From: Limosilactobacillus oris
Lineage (GTDB): Bacteria; Bacillota; Bacilli; Lactobacillales; Lactobacillaceae
Direction of reading: 5' to 3'
Length of the DNA: 64,000 nt
Assembly: GCF_025311495.1 (NCBI RefSeq)
Contig: NZ_CP104398.1
Location: forward strand, 1,364,001-1,428,000
Of the stretch, positions 8,146 through 16,341 are shown piece by piece. The translations under genes and the position numbers were made by a program. Each line of letters starts with the position of its first letter. Position 1 is the stretch's first letter. The notes under the pieces were generated by a model that worked only from the letters and a program-made list of their open reading frames with translations, did no database searches and had not been told where the DNA came from.

Positions 8146-8985
8146 GTGAACTTTAAACGAATTCAGTGGATTTTTCTGGTTGCCTTCATCCTCTTTGACA
8201 TTATCGTCGGTTGCCAGCTACTCTTTCAAAACCGCTTTACCATCACCAATAATACGCAAAGCCGGCAGTCAACGGTGCTGAAGGAAATGCGGGCAGACTC
8301 GATTAGCTACCAGGGCCTGTCTAAGCACCAGCCGAACGCCTTTTACATTTCCGGCAGCCGGTCAGGGGATGGCGGGACGCTGGAGCAGGAGATGGCAAAG
8401 CTGCATAACCAGACGTCCCGCTTCGCTGATAGTCAGCTGGTCAGTGAATTTGATTCGCCAATCAAGGTTAACGCTGAGCGGCCGCAATTACGGCTCGACC
8501 AGGTCGTCCGCCGGTCCCGGAACGTTCCGCTGGGTGACCATTACCAGTACAATGCCCAGCTGTCGAGCCGGCGGGAAGCAGTGTATACCCAGATGGTAAA
8601 GAACCAGCCCGTCCTCTCCAGTGATGGCCAGCTGCGGTTCCGCATCAACCGGAACGCCCAGGTAACGGGGTATACCCAGACCTACTTGGAGAACCCGACG
8701 ACCCTCCAGCAGCGGACGGCGACCATCAGCCAACGGCAAGCGGTAGTCTGGCTTTACCGGCACAACCAGATTCCCAATAACTCACAGATTCGGTGGGCAA
8801 TTCTGGGCTATACCAAGCTGTTAACTACGAATAACCATAACCAGGCTGTTTATGTCCCGACCTGGGCGGTGGAAATTAAGACTAAGACGGCGGATACGGT
8901 CCAGCGGCTGAACGTCAACGCTTTTAACAGCACCATCATGAAGTCGTCGCCGGACACCGTCAACATGGACAGTATTAATAAGTGA
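8146..8985 (+). CDS. walI: WalK regulator WalI (YycI)
   Basis: 279-aa protein with an N-terminal signal anchor (about 7-25, IFLVAFILFDIIVGCQLLF) and an extracytoplasmic YycI domain. GTG start at 8146 with AAGGAGG 8 bases upstream, 13 bp after walH. The segment VWLYRHNQIPNNSQIRWAILGY fits the conserved C-terminal half of YycI. It acts with WalH on WalK in the membrane. Confidence 0.9.
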   Translation: MNFKRIQWIFLVAFILFDIIVGCQLLFQNRFTITNNTQSRQSTVLKEMRADSISYQGLSKHQPNAFYISGSRSGDGGTLEQEMAKLHNQTSRFADSQLVSEFDSPIKVNAERPQLRLDQVVRRSRNVPLGDHYQYNAQLSSRREAVYTQMVKNQPVLSSDGQLRFRINRNAQVTGYTQTYLENPTTLQQRTATISQRQAVVWLYRHNQIPNNSQIRWAILGYTKLLTTNNHNQAVYVPTWAVEIKTKTADTVQRLNVNAFNSTIMKSSPDTVNMDSINK

Positions 8986-9001
8986 AAAAGGAGCACTTGG
9001 A

Positions 9002-9808
9002 GTGGCAGATAAGAATCCATTACGTTACAGCATTCTCGCCAGCGGAAGCACTGGCAACGTTACTTACTTAGAAACTGACCAGCACCGGATTTTAATTGAC
9101 GCCGGTTTGAGCGGGAAAAAGATTGAGGGCCTGATGGCTAAAATCGACCGGTCCTTAGATGACGTTGAAGCCATCTTCGTTACCCACGAACACAGCGACC
9201 ACTGTCACGGGGTTGGGGTCCTGGCACGGCGCTACGGGATGGCGGTTTACGCTAACCGTGGCACTTGGCAGGCGATGGCTAACAAGGTCGGGACGATTCC
9301 GGAAGACCAGCAGTTTATTTTTAACCCCAATAGCGTCCAGACCCTCGGCGACCTTGATATTGAGAGCTTTGCCGTCTCGCATGATGCGGCCGAACCGCAA
9401 TTTTATCAGGTGCACCATGACAACAAGACCTTTTGCATCCTGACTGATACTGGCTATGTGTCCGACCGGGTCGCGGGAATAATCCGGGACGCGGACGCCT
9501 ACCTAATGGAGTGTAACCACGATACTGAAATGCTCCGGATGGGACCGTATTCCTGGCCGTTGAAGCAGCGCATCCTCGGTGATGAGGGGCACCTCTCAAA
9601 CGAGGAGGGAGCCGACGCGCTGATGAACGTTATCGGTCGGCGGACCAAGGAAATTTTCCTGGGGCACCGTAGTCAGCACAATAATATGCGTTCCTTGGCC
9701 CACCTGACCGTGGCAAGCCTGATGAAGCAGCATGACTTTGGTGTTGACCAGGATTTCCAGCTGGCGGATGCGGAGCCGGAGCAACCTAGTAAGTTAATGG
9801 TGATATAA
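9002..9808 (+). CDS. walJ: Metallo-beta-lactamase-fold hydrolase WalJ (YycJ/VicX)
   Basis: 268-aa cytosolic MBL-fold protein; the metal-binding motif THEHSDHCHG is at about residues 60-69, with further ligands in the FAVSHDAAEP and LTDTGYVS segments and a C-terminal LGHRS. GTG start with AAGGAG upstream, 16 bp after walI. YycJ/VicX proteins are encoded with WalRK in most Lactobacillales and have been linked to DNA processing and to Vic signalling; the exact reaction is not settled. No terminator is seen before htrA, so htrA may be partly co-transcribed. Confidence 0.94.
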   Translation: MADKNPLRYSILASGSTGNVTYLETDQHRILIDAGLSGKKIEGLMAKIDRSLDDVEAIFVTHEHSDHCHGVGVLARRYGMAVYANRGTWQAMANKVGTIPEDQQFIFNPNSVQTLGDLDIESFAVSHDAAEPQFYQVHHDNKTFCILTDTGYVSDRVAGIIRDADAYLMECNHDTEMLRMGPYSWPLKQRILGDEGHLSNEEGADALMNVIGRRTKEIFLGHRSQHNNMRSLAHLTVASLMKQHDFGVDQDFQLADAEPEQPSKLMVI

Positions 9809-9879
9809 CAGGAATTTCAATCTTTTTTCACAACTATACGTTATGGTTATTAGTGATAACTGATTTGGAGGAATGAAAA

Positions 9880-11154
9880 ATGAGCGATCAAAAACCTCTT
9901 AGCAACCGGTTTTGGGCGAAGGTTGCGGGGATTGGCCTCGTAGCCGGTCTGATTGGGGGCGGCGTTGCCTTGGGGATTAACGGTGTCATTCAGCACCACG
10001 AGGCAGTCGTCAGTACCAAGGTGCCAAGCGGTTCGAACCAGGCCGGCGGCACGAAGGTCAACGGTAATAAGGCGGAATTGAACACGGCCTCGACCAAGGC
10101 TTATAACTCGGTCCAGGGAGCAGTCGTCAGCGTTATTAACAAGCAGAAGGTGCAGCAGAGCAGCGGAATGCTGGGCGTCTTTGGCATTGGCGGCCAGGGT
10201 GATAGCAGCCAGAACAGCAACAGCGGCAAACTTCAAACGGCCAGTGAGGGGTCGGGAGTAATTTATAAGAAGTCCGGCAACGCGGCCTACGTGGTTACTA
10301 ATAACCACGTTGTCGCAGGTTCCAGCGCGCTCCAGGTGATCATGAGCAATGGTAAGAAGGTGGACGCGGACCTTGTCGGGAGCGACGCGGCAACCGATTT
10401 AGCGGTCCTGAAGATCAATTCTGCCAACGTTAAGACGGTGGCGTCATTCGGTAATTCCAACTCAATCACCGCTGGTCAGGATGTTTTGGCAATCGGTTCG
10501 CCAATGGGGAGTGAGTACGCCAATACCGTCACCAAGGGGATTGTTTCCGCCAAAAACCGGACACTGAAAGCCGGGACTGACGGGACCTTGACCTCGGTTA
10601 TCCAAACCGACGCGGCAATCAACTCTGGTAACTCCGGTGGTCCCCTGATTAACATGGCGGGGCAGGTCATCGGGATTAACTCGATGAAGCTGGCTTCCAA
10701 CAACGATGGCTCCTCGGTCGAAGGGATGGGCTTTGCCATTCCAAGCAACGAAGTGGTCAGCATCATCAACCAGCTGGTAAAGAACGGGAAGATTTCCCGG
10801 CCAGCGTTGGGTGTCGGGATGATTGACCTGAGCAATGTCACGACCGACCAGCAGAAGTCCGTCCTGAAGCTGCCAAGCAACATCACCAAGGGGGTTGTAA
10901 TCGCCCAGGTGGAGGACGGCTCCGTAGCGGATAACGCCGGCTTAAAGAAGTACGATGTCATCACTAAGCTGGGTGACAAGACCATTAACAACACGAGCGA
11001 GCTGCGGGCGGCCCTGTATAAGTACAAGGTGGGCGATAGCGTTAAGATTACCTTCTATCGTGACGGCCAGCAGCAGACGGTGACGGTCCACCTGACCAAG
11101 GCGGCCAGCGCGACCGATAGCAGTCAGCAGCAACAAACAGAAGCTGGCGAATAA
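9880..11154 (+). CDS. htrA: Membrane-anchored serine protease HtrA (DegP-like)
   Basis: 424 aa. One N-terminal transmembrane anchor (about 11-33, FWAKVAGIGLVAGLIGGGVALGI), a low-complexity Ser/Gly/Gln linker, a trypsin-like domain with triad His143 (NNHVV), Asp173 (ATDLAVL) and Ser252 (GNSGGP), and one PDZ domain (about 310-405). The tail is rich in Ser/Gln. It degrades or refolds misfolded exported proteins at the outer face of the membrane. Its place after walJ is the standard lactobacillus order. The ATG has GGAGG 8 bases upstream. Confidence 0.96.
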   Translation: MSDQKPLSNRFWAKVAGIGLVAGLIGGGVALGINGVIQHHEAVVSTKVPSGSNQAGGTKVNGNKAELNTASTKAYNSVQGAVVSVINKQKVQQSSGMLGVFGIGGQGDSSQNSNSGKLQTASEGSGVIYKKSGNAAYVVTNNHVVAGSSALQVIMSNGKKVDADLVGSDAATDLAVLKINSANVKTVASFGNSNSITAGQDVLAIGSPMGSEYANTVTKGIVSAKNRTLKAGTDGTLTSVIQTDAAINSGNSGGPLINMAGQVIGINSMKLASNNDGSSVEGMGFAIPSNEVVSIINQLVKNGKISRPALGVGMIDLSNVTTDQQKSVLKLPSNITKGVVIAQVEDGSVADNAGLKKYDVITKLGDKTINNTSELRAALYKYKVGDSVKITFYRDGQQQTVTVHLTKAASATDSSQQQQTEAGE

Positions 11155-11172
11155 GCTAGTTAATTCAAATCT

Positions 11173-11217
11173 GGTGGTTCTCAGTGCCAATCGCGTGCAG
11201 GGGAACCGCCATTTTTT
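11173..11217 (+). terminator. Terminator after htrA
   Basis: GGTGGTTC and GAACCGCC form an 8-bp stem with one G-U pair, followed by ATTTTTTG, 18 bp after the htrA stop. Confidence 0.75.
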
Positions 11218-11265
11218 GAAAAGGTGGTAAAATGCTATTAAAAGTTTCGGAACGGAGGATGAGAG

Positions 11266-11763
11266 ATGAATAACCGGAAATTTAAATATCCTGACACCAA
11301 GGCCTACGAATTTGTGGTCAGCCGGCTTGAGGAACGGGGCGTTGACCTGGCCGACCTGGCTGCCATTATCTACAATTCGCAAATCGAATTTGAACCGACG
11401 CTGACGATGGCCCGGGTAAACGAGTACCTCCAGGACGCCCTGCATAAGCGGGAGCTGCTGAACAACGCCATGGTCATGCTGGAATTGGACCGGCTGACGG
11501 AGGCCGGGGAGGTCGCGGAGCCGTTGTCGAGTATTATCAAGAATGATGCCGGCGTCTTTGGGGTCGACGAAACCCTGGCCCTCCAAATTGCCAACATCTA
11601 CGGGACGATTGGGACCACTAATTTTGGCTACTTCGACCGGGTCAAGAAGGGAATTATTGCCAAGTACGATAGCGATAAGGGGCACGTCAATACCTTTATC
11701 GATGACCTGCTGGCTGCGATTGTGGCCGCCGTTTCCGGCAAGATTGCCCACCAGTACGCCTAG
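11266..11763 (+). CDS. Phosphatidylglycerophosphatase A family protein (YutG-like)
   Basis: 165-aa soluble-looking protein of the PgpA/YutG family, which in Firmicutes lacks the membrane helices of E. coli PgpA. Conserved features are GVDLADLAAIIYNSQ near the start, ELDRLTEAG, DAGVFGVDETLALQIANIYG and TNFGYFDRVKKGII, and FIDDLLAAIVAAVSGKIAH. Homologues are annotated as removing the terminal phosphate of phosphatidylglycerophosphate or acting on related lipids; the activity in lactobacilli is less certain. Has its own GGAGG and a terminator on each side, so it is probably monocistronic. Confidence 0.8.
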   Translation: MNNRKFKYPDTKAYEFVVSRLEERGVDLADLAAIIYNSQIEFEPTLTMARVNEYLQDALHKRELLNNAMVMLELDRLTEAGEVAEPLSSIIKNDAGVFGVDETLALQIANIYGTIGTTNFGYFDRVKKGIIAKYDSDKGHVNTFIDDLLAAIVAAVSGKIAHQYA

Positions 11764-11788
11764 GTCACAGCTGAATGTTAGATTAAAC

Positions 11789-11836
11789 AAGGCACTTCCA
11801 GAGTCCGTTCGGGACAAGTTTTGGAAGTGCCTTTTA
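11789..11836 (+). terminator. Strong terminator after the PgpA-like gene
   Basis: AAGGCACTTCCA and TGGAAGTGCCTT form a perfect 12-bp stem with a 21-base loop, followed by TTTT. Confidence 0.85.
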
Positions 11837-12048
11837 AAATGACCTGTGTAAAAGTAGCTAGCTTGGTGGGGTGTTTTTGGACAAATCGAACCGCCCCGGG
11901 ACGGATTTTAACGGAATTTAAACTTTCAAAAACGAATAATTCATACTTTTTATCGAATAAAATTCATTTTGCCACGGGGTGTTGCACAGATACCACGCGA
12001 CGTGTTATTTTAGGGAAGATTTATGAAAGAATAGCTGGTGGAATTAGC

Positions 12049-12382
12049 TGTGGAAAACTAGGTGGATAAGTCGGCGCAAGAAATTTCTAAATTAGTAAAA
12101 GCCGGTATTAGGGCGTTTGGCTAAGGTTCAAAGTTATCCACAGGCAGCCGGATGACCGGTGGATAAGTGGATAACAATTTGACTCAATCCCTAATAAAGG
12201 CTGATTTGACAGCGATTGATGCCTGTGGGAGGGAACGGTTGTTTTTGTGGATAACTGTGGATAAGTTCCCTCTCAGAAAACGCTTTTAGGAGAATTGGAT
12301 AAGCGAACATTCGGAGATCATCCCCATGGTTGGAATTGCTTGTGGATAACTTTGTGGAAAACATGTGGAAAGCGGTGGATAA
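12049..12382. promoter_or_regulatory. Cluster of DnaA boxes upstream of rlmH
   Basis: Four perfect DnaA boxes (TTATCCACA or its complement) lie at 12134-12142, 12246-12254, 12256-12264 and 12341-12349. Near-matches with one or two changes are at 12049, 12061, 12158, 12166, 12353, 12364 and 12374. All but the one at 12134 point the same way, and the last four start 12, 11 and 10 bases apart, about one helical turn each. An A+T-rich stretch at about 11925-11975 lies just upstream. The final box abuts the rlmH start codon. No ORF is supported between 11837 and 12383. This is origin-like or a DnaA-titration/regulatory site; dnaA itself is not in the window. Confidence 0.8.
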
Positions 12383-12383
12383 T

Positions 12384-12863
12384 TTGAATATCAAAGTAAT
12401 TGGCGTGGGAAAGTTAAAGGAAAAGTATTTTAAGGCCGGAATTGCTGAATACGCAAAGCGGCTGGGGCGGTTTTGCAAGTTTGAGATTGTGGAAGTTCCG
12501 GATGAAAAGGCCCCTGAGTCGTTGAGCCAGGCGGAGATGGACGAGGTAATGGCAAAGGAAGGAGAACGAATCCTGAGTAAGATCAAGGACCGGGAGTACG
12601 TCTTCGCACTTGCTATCAAGGGCAAGGAACGGACTTCGGAAGAATTTGCCAAGGAGATCAACCAACTGACCACGTACGGGCACAGTGATATTACCTTTGT
12701 GATCGGTGGTTCCCTGGGGCTGAGTCCGGCCGTGCTCAAGCGGGCGGATACCCAGATTTCGTTCGGCCGCTTTACCCTGCCGCACCAGTTGATGCGGTTG
12801 GTACTGACCGAGCAGATTTACCGGGCGTTTACCATTATTAATGGATTGCCTTACCATAAATAA
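12384..12863 (+). CDS. rlmH: 23S rRNA (pseudouridine1915-N3)-methyltransferase RlmH
   Basis: SPOUT-class methyltransferase that modifies position 1915 in helix 69 of 23S rRNA. From TTG 12384 the protein is 159 aa, exactly the usual length, and begins [15 protein letters not shown]. The AdoMet-binding trefoil knot shows in [11 protein letters not shown] and in the end [20 protein letters not shown]...PYHK. An ATG at 12363 would add seven residues and is the alternative. The ribosome site before TTG (GGTGG) is weak and is itself part of a DnaA-like box. In many Firmicutes this gene (orfX) lies close to the replication origin. Confidence 0.93.
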   Translation: MNIKVIGVGKLKEKYFKAGIAEYAKRLGRFCKFEIVEVPDEKAPESLSQAEMDEVMAKEGERILSKIKDREYVFALAIKGKERTSEEFAKEINQLTTYGHSDITFVIGGSLGLSPAVLKRADTQISFGRFTLPHQLMRLVLTEQIYRAFTIINGLPYHK

Positions 12864-12875
12864 ATCGGCAGCTGA

Positions 12876-12929
12876 TTGGCGGCTAGTTAAGTTCCTGGAA
12901 GGGGGCTTGCTGGCCGCCTGTTATTTTTT
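12876..12929 (+). terminator. Probable terminator after rlmH
   Basis: GGCGGC (12878) pairs with GCCGCC (12913) across a 29-base loop, followed by TGTTATTTTTT. The loop is long, so it may be weak. Confidence 0.5.
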
Positions 12930-13012
12930 AAAGGCGGGAGTGGTGGGGATGAAAGGGATTTCTAAATTATTTCTCAAGAAGGTTAAGAAAGTATATGTAA
13001 TTTTGCATTATA

Positions 13013-13041
13013 TTGTCTGTTATATGCTCATAATGTATATT
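13013..13041 (+). promoter_or_regulatory. Promoter of the surface-protein pseudogene
   Basis: TTGTCT (13013-13018), 17-bp spacer, TATATT (13036-13041), 117 bp upstream of the ATG, in an A+T-rich stretch. The rest of the 12930-13157 gap shows only the AGGAGG ribosome site at 13144. Confidence 0.6.
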
Positions 13042-13157
13042 TAAATCAGCGAAAAATCTGGAAAGCAAATAAGGAAATGGGTTTAACTCCCGCTAACTTG
13101 TGCTGGATGGAAAAGCTGCAGATCCAACTTTTTTATGAACACAGGAGGAAGCTAAAT

Positions 13158-14801
13158 ATGTTTTCAAAAAATAATCGTTTCGCGATGGAACGCAAGATGA
13201 GCGCCAGCAAGCAACGCTTCGGCCTTAGAAAAATAATGGGCGGGGTAGCGTCGGTCCTCTTAGGGCTGACCTTCCTGTACGGCACCCGGGCCTCGGCCGA
13301 TGAGGTTCAACCAACGGAGACGGTGACCACCATCCAGCTGGCAACGGCACCGACCCATAGCGAGTTAACGGTCCCGGCAACTGCTAACCCGGCTTTGTCG
13401 ACTGCAACGCCGACTACGGGTGAGGAAGTTGCGCCGGTGGTAGCGACGGATACCAACAGTGAAGTAACAACACCAGTAACACCGGTGGCGACACCTCAGT
13501 AGCCGGTCGATTCTGCGACTACCGAAACGGCGAACACCCAGCAGCCGGCCACTGCGCCGGCGCCTACGGTCTCTGCACCGGCTGAGGAACAGCAGAAAGA
13601 GCAGCAGGTCCAAATCAACTTCGTCACGGACTGGTATGGGAGCACTCAGCCGGTCCTGACGGTGACCGTTAATGTCCGACCCGGGACTGACCTTGACCTC
13701 AGTCAGTTTGCCAGCCAACTGCCAACGGGGCTCAAGCTGAACCACCAATGGCTGCGGATTAATCACAGCGACGTGGTTTACCAGGTTAAACTTGATCACG
13801 AACTAACGGAAAACTACGCTGAAAACAAGGATTTCGTGCAGAATATTTACGGGGTAGTCAACGGTCAGCAGGTCTTGCTGGGCACGCAAACGATCACGTT
13901 AACGCGCTATGGCGTTTATGACCACTACACGAACGAGTTTCGCCCGACAACGGGCTGGCAGCTCAACGGCCAAGAGATTAGCCAGGCCCAGTTCGCCGAC
14001 TTTACGGTTAAGCTCACTGGTGACTTAGCGGGCTACTCAGCGGAAAAAACTGTCGTGACGGGAGCTGTCATTGACCCCAATGGCGACCAAACCGTCTTCA
14101 ACCAGTACGTTAATTTGGCTGAAAACATCGTCAAAACTGAGAACAGGACTATTAAGCGGCTGGTGACGGTCTACTATCCAGACGGGAGCCATCGGGTGAT
14201 TACCCAGCTGGTGACCTTTACCAGAACGACCACGTACAATCCCTTTAACCAGGATCAAATTGCGGACACCGGCCGGTCTACCTGAATCTCCAGACCAACC
14301 TGCTGGAGTATGGTGACTGGGAGGGATCAGCGGCATTCGACGACTACCTGGTACCTGAGCTGGCGGGTCATACGACGAGCGTTGATAAGATTGCCGGGGC
14401 CGAAGTAAAACCAGGCCATCTCGACGCCGACCACGTCCACCACGTTTACTACACGTTACTCGCCAATCCTGACGATCAACCAGGGAACTCGGATTCGGAT
14501 ACTGACTAGCCAACCGGGAGCCGGTACGACTGCCGGAAACACTGGCAGCCCGGCTGATGGTCAGCAGAGTCAACCAGCGCCCGTGCTGACCGCGGTAACG
14601 TCAACTGGCGGTGAACAGTCAGCCCAACCGGCGGCAGTTGCTTCTGCTACCAGAGGCGCTAACCAGGAGCAGCAAGCAACCCTGCCAGCCACTGGGACTG
14701 CTGACAACCAGGCCGCTACGGTTACTGGCGCGGTCATCCTGGGGTTAATGGCTCAACTATTAACGTTTGGCCTCCTGCGGCGCAAGAAAGTAAACAAGTA
14801 A
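13158..14801 (+). pseudogene. Broken LPXTG surface protein with YSIRK-type signal and Mub-like repeat
   Basis: The ATG at 13158 has AGGAGG 9 bases upstream and opens a YSIRK-type signal peptide (FGLRKIMGGVASVLLG, cleavage near RASA-DE), then a Thr/Ala/Pro-rich stretch. An in-frame TAG at 13500-13502 follows PVATPQ, probably from CAG. The same frame continues to TGA at 14283, the sequence then continues in another frame from about 14279 (YLNLQTNLLEYGDWEG) to TAG at 14507, and returns to the first frame for an LPATG sorting signal, a membrane helix and RRKKVNK. The segment TIKRLVTVYYPDGSHRVITQLVTFTRTTTYNP resembles mucus-binding (Mub/MucBP) repeats. So there is one nonsense change and two frameshifts in an adhesin-like gene. 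Confidence 0.85.
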
Positions 14802-14807
14802 CTGTTT

Positions 14808-14842
14808 AGGAACTGGCGAGCGAATCGTTGCCGGTTCCTTTT
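14808..14842 (+). terminator. Terminator after the surface-protein pseudogene
   Basis: GGAACTGGC and GCCGGTTCC pair with one G-U, followed by TTTT. The 3' arm overlaps the -35 of the next promoter. Confidence 0.65.
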
Positions 14843-14857
14843 GATTTGGGCTATACT
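14828..14857 (+). promoter_or_regulatory. Promoter of the FMN reductase gene
   Basis: TTGCCG (14828-14833), 18-bp spacer, TATACT (14852-14857), 34 bp upstream of the ATG. Confidence 0.55.
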
Positions 14858-14891
14858 AACCAGTAGCAAGACAAGATTTGGAGGGATTCTG

Positions 14892-15428
14892 ATGAAAAAA
14901 GTAGCAATCATTGTCGGCAGTGTCCGGCCGAACCGGCGGAGTAAGCAGGTGGCCAACTGGCTGCGTACCCAGCTGCTGGCAAGCGACCAGGTTCATTTTG
15001 ACGTGGTCGACCTTGCCAAGGTGAACCTGCCGATGCTGGACGAGCCGCAGATACCCTTCACGGGACTGTACGCGCACGCCAAAACCCGGGAGTGGAGCCA
15101 GCTGGTTGCGTCCTACGACGGCTTTGTCTTCGTCTTTCCGCAATATAACTGGGGCTACCCGGCAGTCTTGAAAAACGCCATTGATTACCTGGCGAAGGAA
15201 TGGCAGGGCAAGCCGGTTAGCCTGGTGACTTTTGGCGGCCACGGCGGCAGTCAGGCCCAAGTGGCAATGCGCCTGGTCGTCACCGGCCTGAAAATGCGCC
15301 AGATGGCAGTCAACCCGCAGATCAGCCTGTCACCGAGCGATTCACTCGCCACGGCGGACTACCGGCTGCATACGCACGACAGCGAGGCGGCCCTGCTGCG
15401 TACCGAGTTTGAAAACATCCTTAAATAA
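14892..15428 (+). CDS. NADPH-dependent FMN reductase family flavoprotein
   Basis: 178-aa flavodoxin-like reductase. The FMN phosphate loop GSVRPNRRSKQVANWL is at the N terminus, the isoalloxazine-contacting FPQYNWGYPAVLKNAIDYL at about 80-100, and FGGHGGSQ further on; together they mark the NADPH-dependent FMN/quinone reductase family (Pfam FMN_red). It probably reduces quinones, flavins or azo compounds. ATG 14892 has GGAGGG 6 bases upstream; a longer in-frame start at 14841 has none. Single gene between a terminator and a bidirectional terminator. Confidence 0.88.
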   Translation: MKKVAIIVGSVRPNRRSKQVANWLRTQLLASDQVHFDVVDLAKVNLPMLDEPQIPFTGLYAHAKTREWSQLVASYDGFVFVFPQYNWGYPAVLKNAIDYLAKEWQGKPVSLVTFGGHGGSQAQVAMRLVVTGLKMRQMAVNPQISLSPSDSLATADYRLHTHDSEAALLRTEFENILK

Positions 15429-15430
15429 GA

Positions 15431-15464
15431 AAAAACGACACCGGATTTTTCCAGTGTCGTTTTT
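15431..15464. terminator. Bidirectional terminator between convergent genes
   Basis: AAAAACGACAC and GTGTCGTTTTT form an 11-bp stem with A and T runs on either side, ending both the FMN reductase gene and the minus-strand transporter operon. Confidence 0.85.
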
Positions 15465-15487
15465 GACTAGTGCCCGTATTAGTTTCT

Positions 15488-16327
15488 TTAGTTATGAGCG
15501 TTAAATGCTTTTTGGGCGCCCGGCAGCTTAAAGGTGTTTTCGTAGAGGTACTTCTTGGTCAGCTTTTCCATGTAGCCATTATCGTGCAGCTTTTGGAGCT
15601 CCTTGTTCATGGCCTTAGTTAATTTCTTATTGGATGCGCTCTTGTGAAGGAGGAAGTAGGAACTTTGCAGACCAATCGACTTGGAAGCTGTTAGGTTCTT
15701 CCCCGCCGCAGTGGTTTGGACTGACTTGTAGGCAGCGTAGGGGTAAACCGCGACATCATATTTACCAGACGCGACCTGCTTTAGTGCGTCGCCAGTGGTC
15801 TGGTCGCCGATTCCTTTGAGGTTGATCTTGTTGTTGGGGTGTTGCTGGTTGTAGTTTGCAAGCAGGCTGTAACGGGCGTCGCTGGTGGAGACGGGAACGA
15901 CGGTAAGCTTCTTTTTGGCTACTTCGGCCAGGGAGTTGGCTTTCTTACCGTTCTTGCGTTCGACCAGCCGGAGGTCATCGAGGCCGTTTGCACGAGTGTG
16001 GTAGTAGTTGTTAAACCGTTCCTTGTTGTACCAGAAGTTCGACATGGCGACGTCGTACTTGCCAGACTGGAGCCCGGCAAACACTGCATTTTGCGAGGTG
16101 AAGGTGGTCTTGAACTTATATTGCGGCAAGTCTTGGTCAATCTTCTTCAGCAGCTCGCCGTAATACCCACCGGCACCGTGGTCAGTGTTGATAATATAAG
16201 GCGAGTTGCCATTCGGCGCCGCGACCCTAACCGTGGTGGCCGCGGATGCTGGACCAGCGATGGTTGAGAGGCCGAGGATTGTTAGGCCGGTCAAGGCCAC
16301 GCGGTTAATTAAGCGAGATAATTTCAT
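15488..16327 (-). CDS. Amino-acid ABC transporter substrate-binding protein 1 (family 3)
   Basis: 279 aa, periplasmic-binding-protein family 3. A signal peptide ends near PASA-AT; there is no lipobox Cys, and the whole protein lacks cysteine. Conserved stretches: VRVAAPNGNSPYIINTD, GGYYGELLKKID, FAGLQSGKYDVA, ALKQVASGKYDVAVYPY. It should bind a polar amino acid or cystine-like ligand and hand it to the two permeases encoded upstream. It is the last gene of a six-gene minus-strand operon and a paralogue of the preceding gene (about half identical by eye). Without a lipid anchor it may be held at the wall or by the permease; this is inference. Confidence 0.88.
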   Translation of the reverse strand: MKLSRLINRVALTGLTILGLSTIAGPASAATTVRVAAPNGNSPYIINTDHGAGGYYGELLKKIDQDLPQYKFKTTFTSQNAVFAGLQSGKYDVAMSNFWYNKERFNNYYHTRANGLDDLRLVERKNGKKANSLAEVAKKKLTVVPVSTSDARYSLLANYNQQHPNNKINLKGIGDQTTGDALKQVASGKYDVAVYPYAAYKSVQTTAAGKNLTASKSIGLQSSYFLLHKSASNKKLTKAMNKELQKLHDNGYMEKLTKKYLYENTFKLPGAQKAFNAHN

Positions 16328-16341
16328 GATGATGTTCTCCT

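Noticed and set aside
11925-12382. Calling the DnaA-box cluster the chromosomal oriC
   Set aside because: dnaA and dnaN, which normally flank oriC in Lactobacillaceae, are absent from the window and GC skew cannot be judged. I kept it as a DnaA-box cluster.
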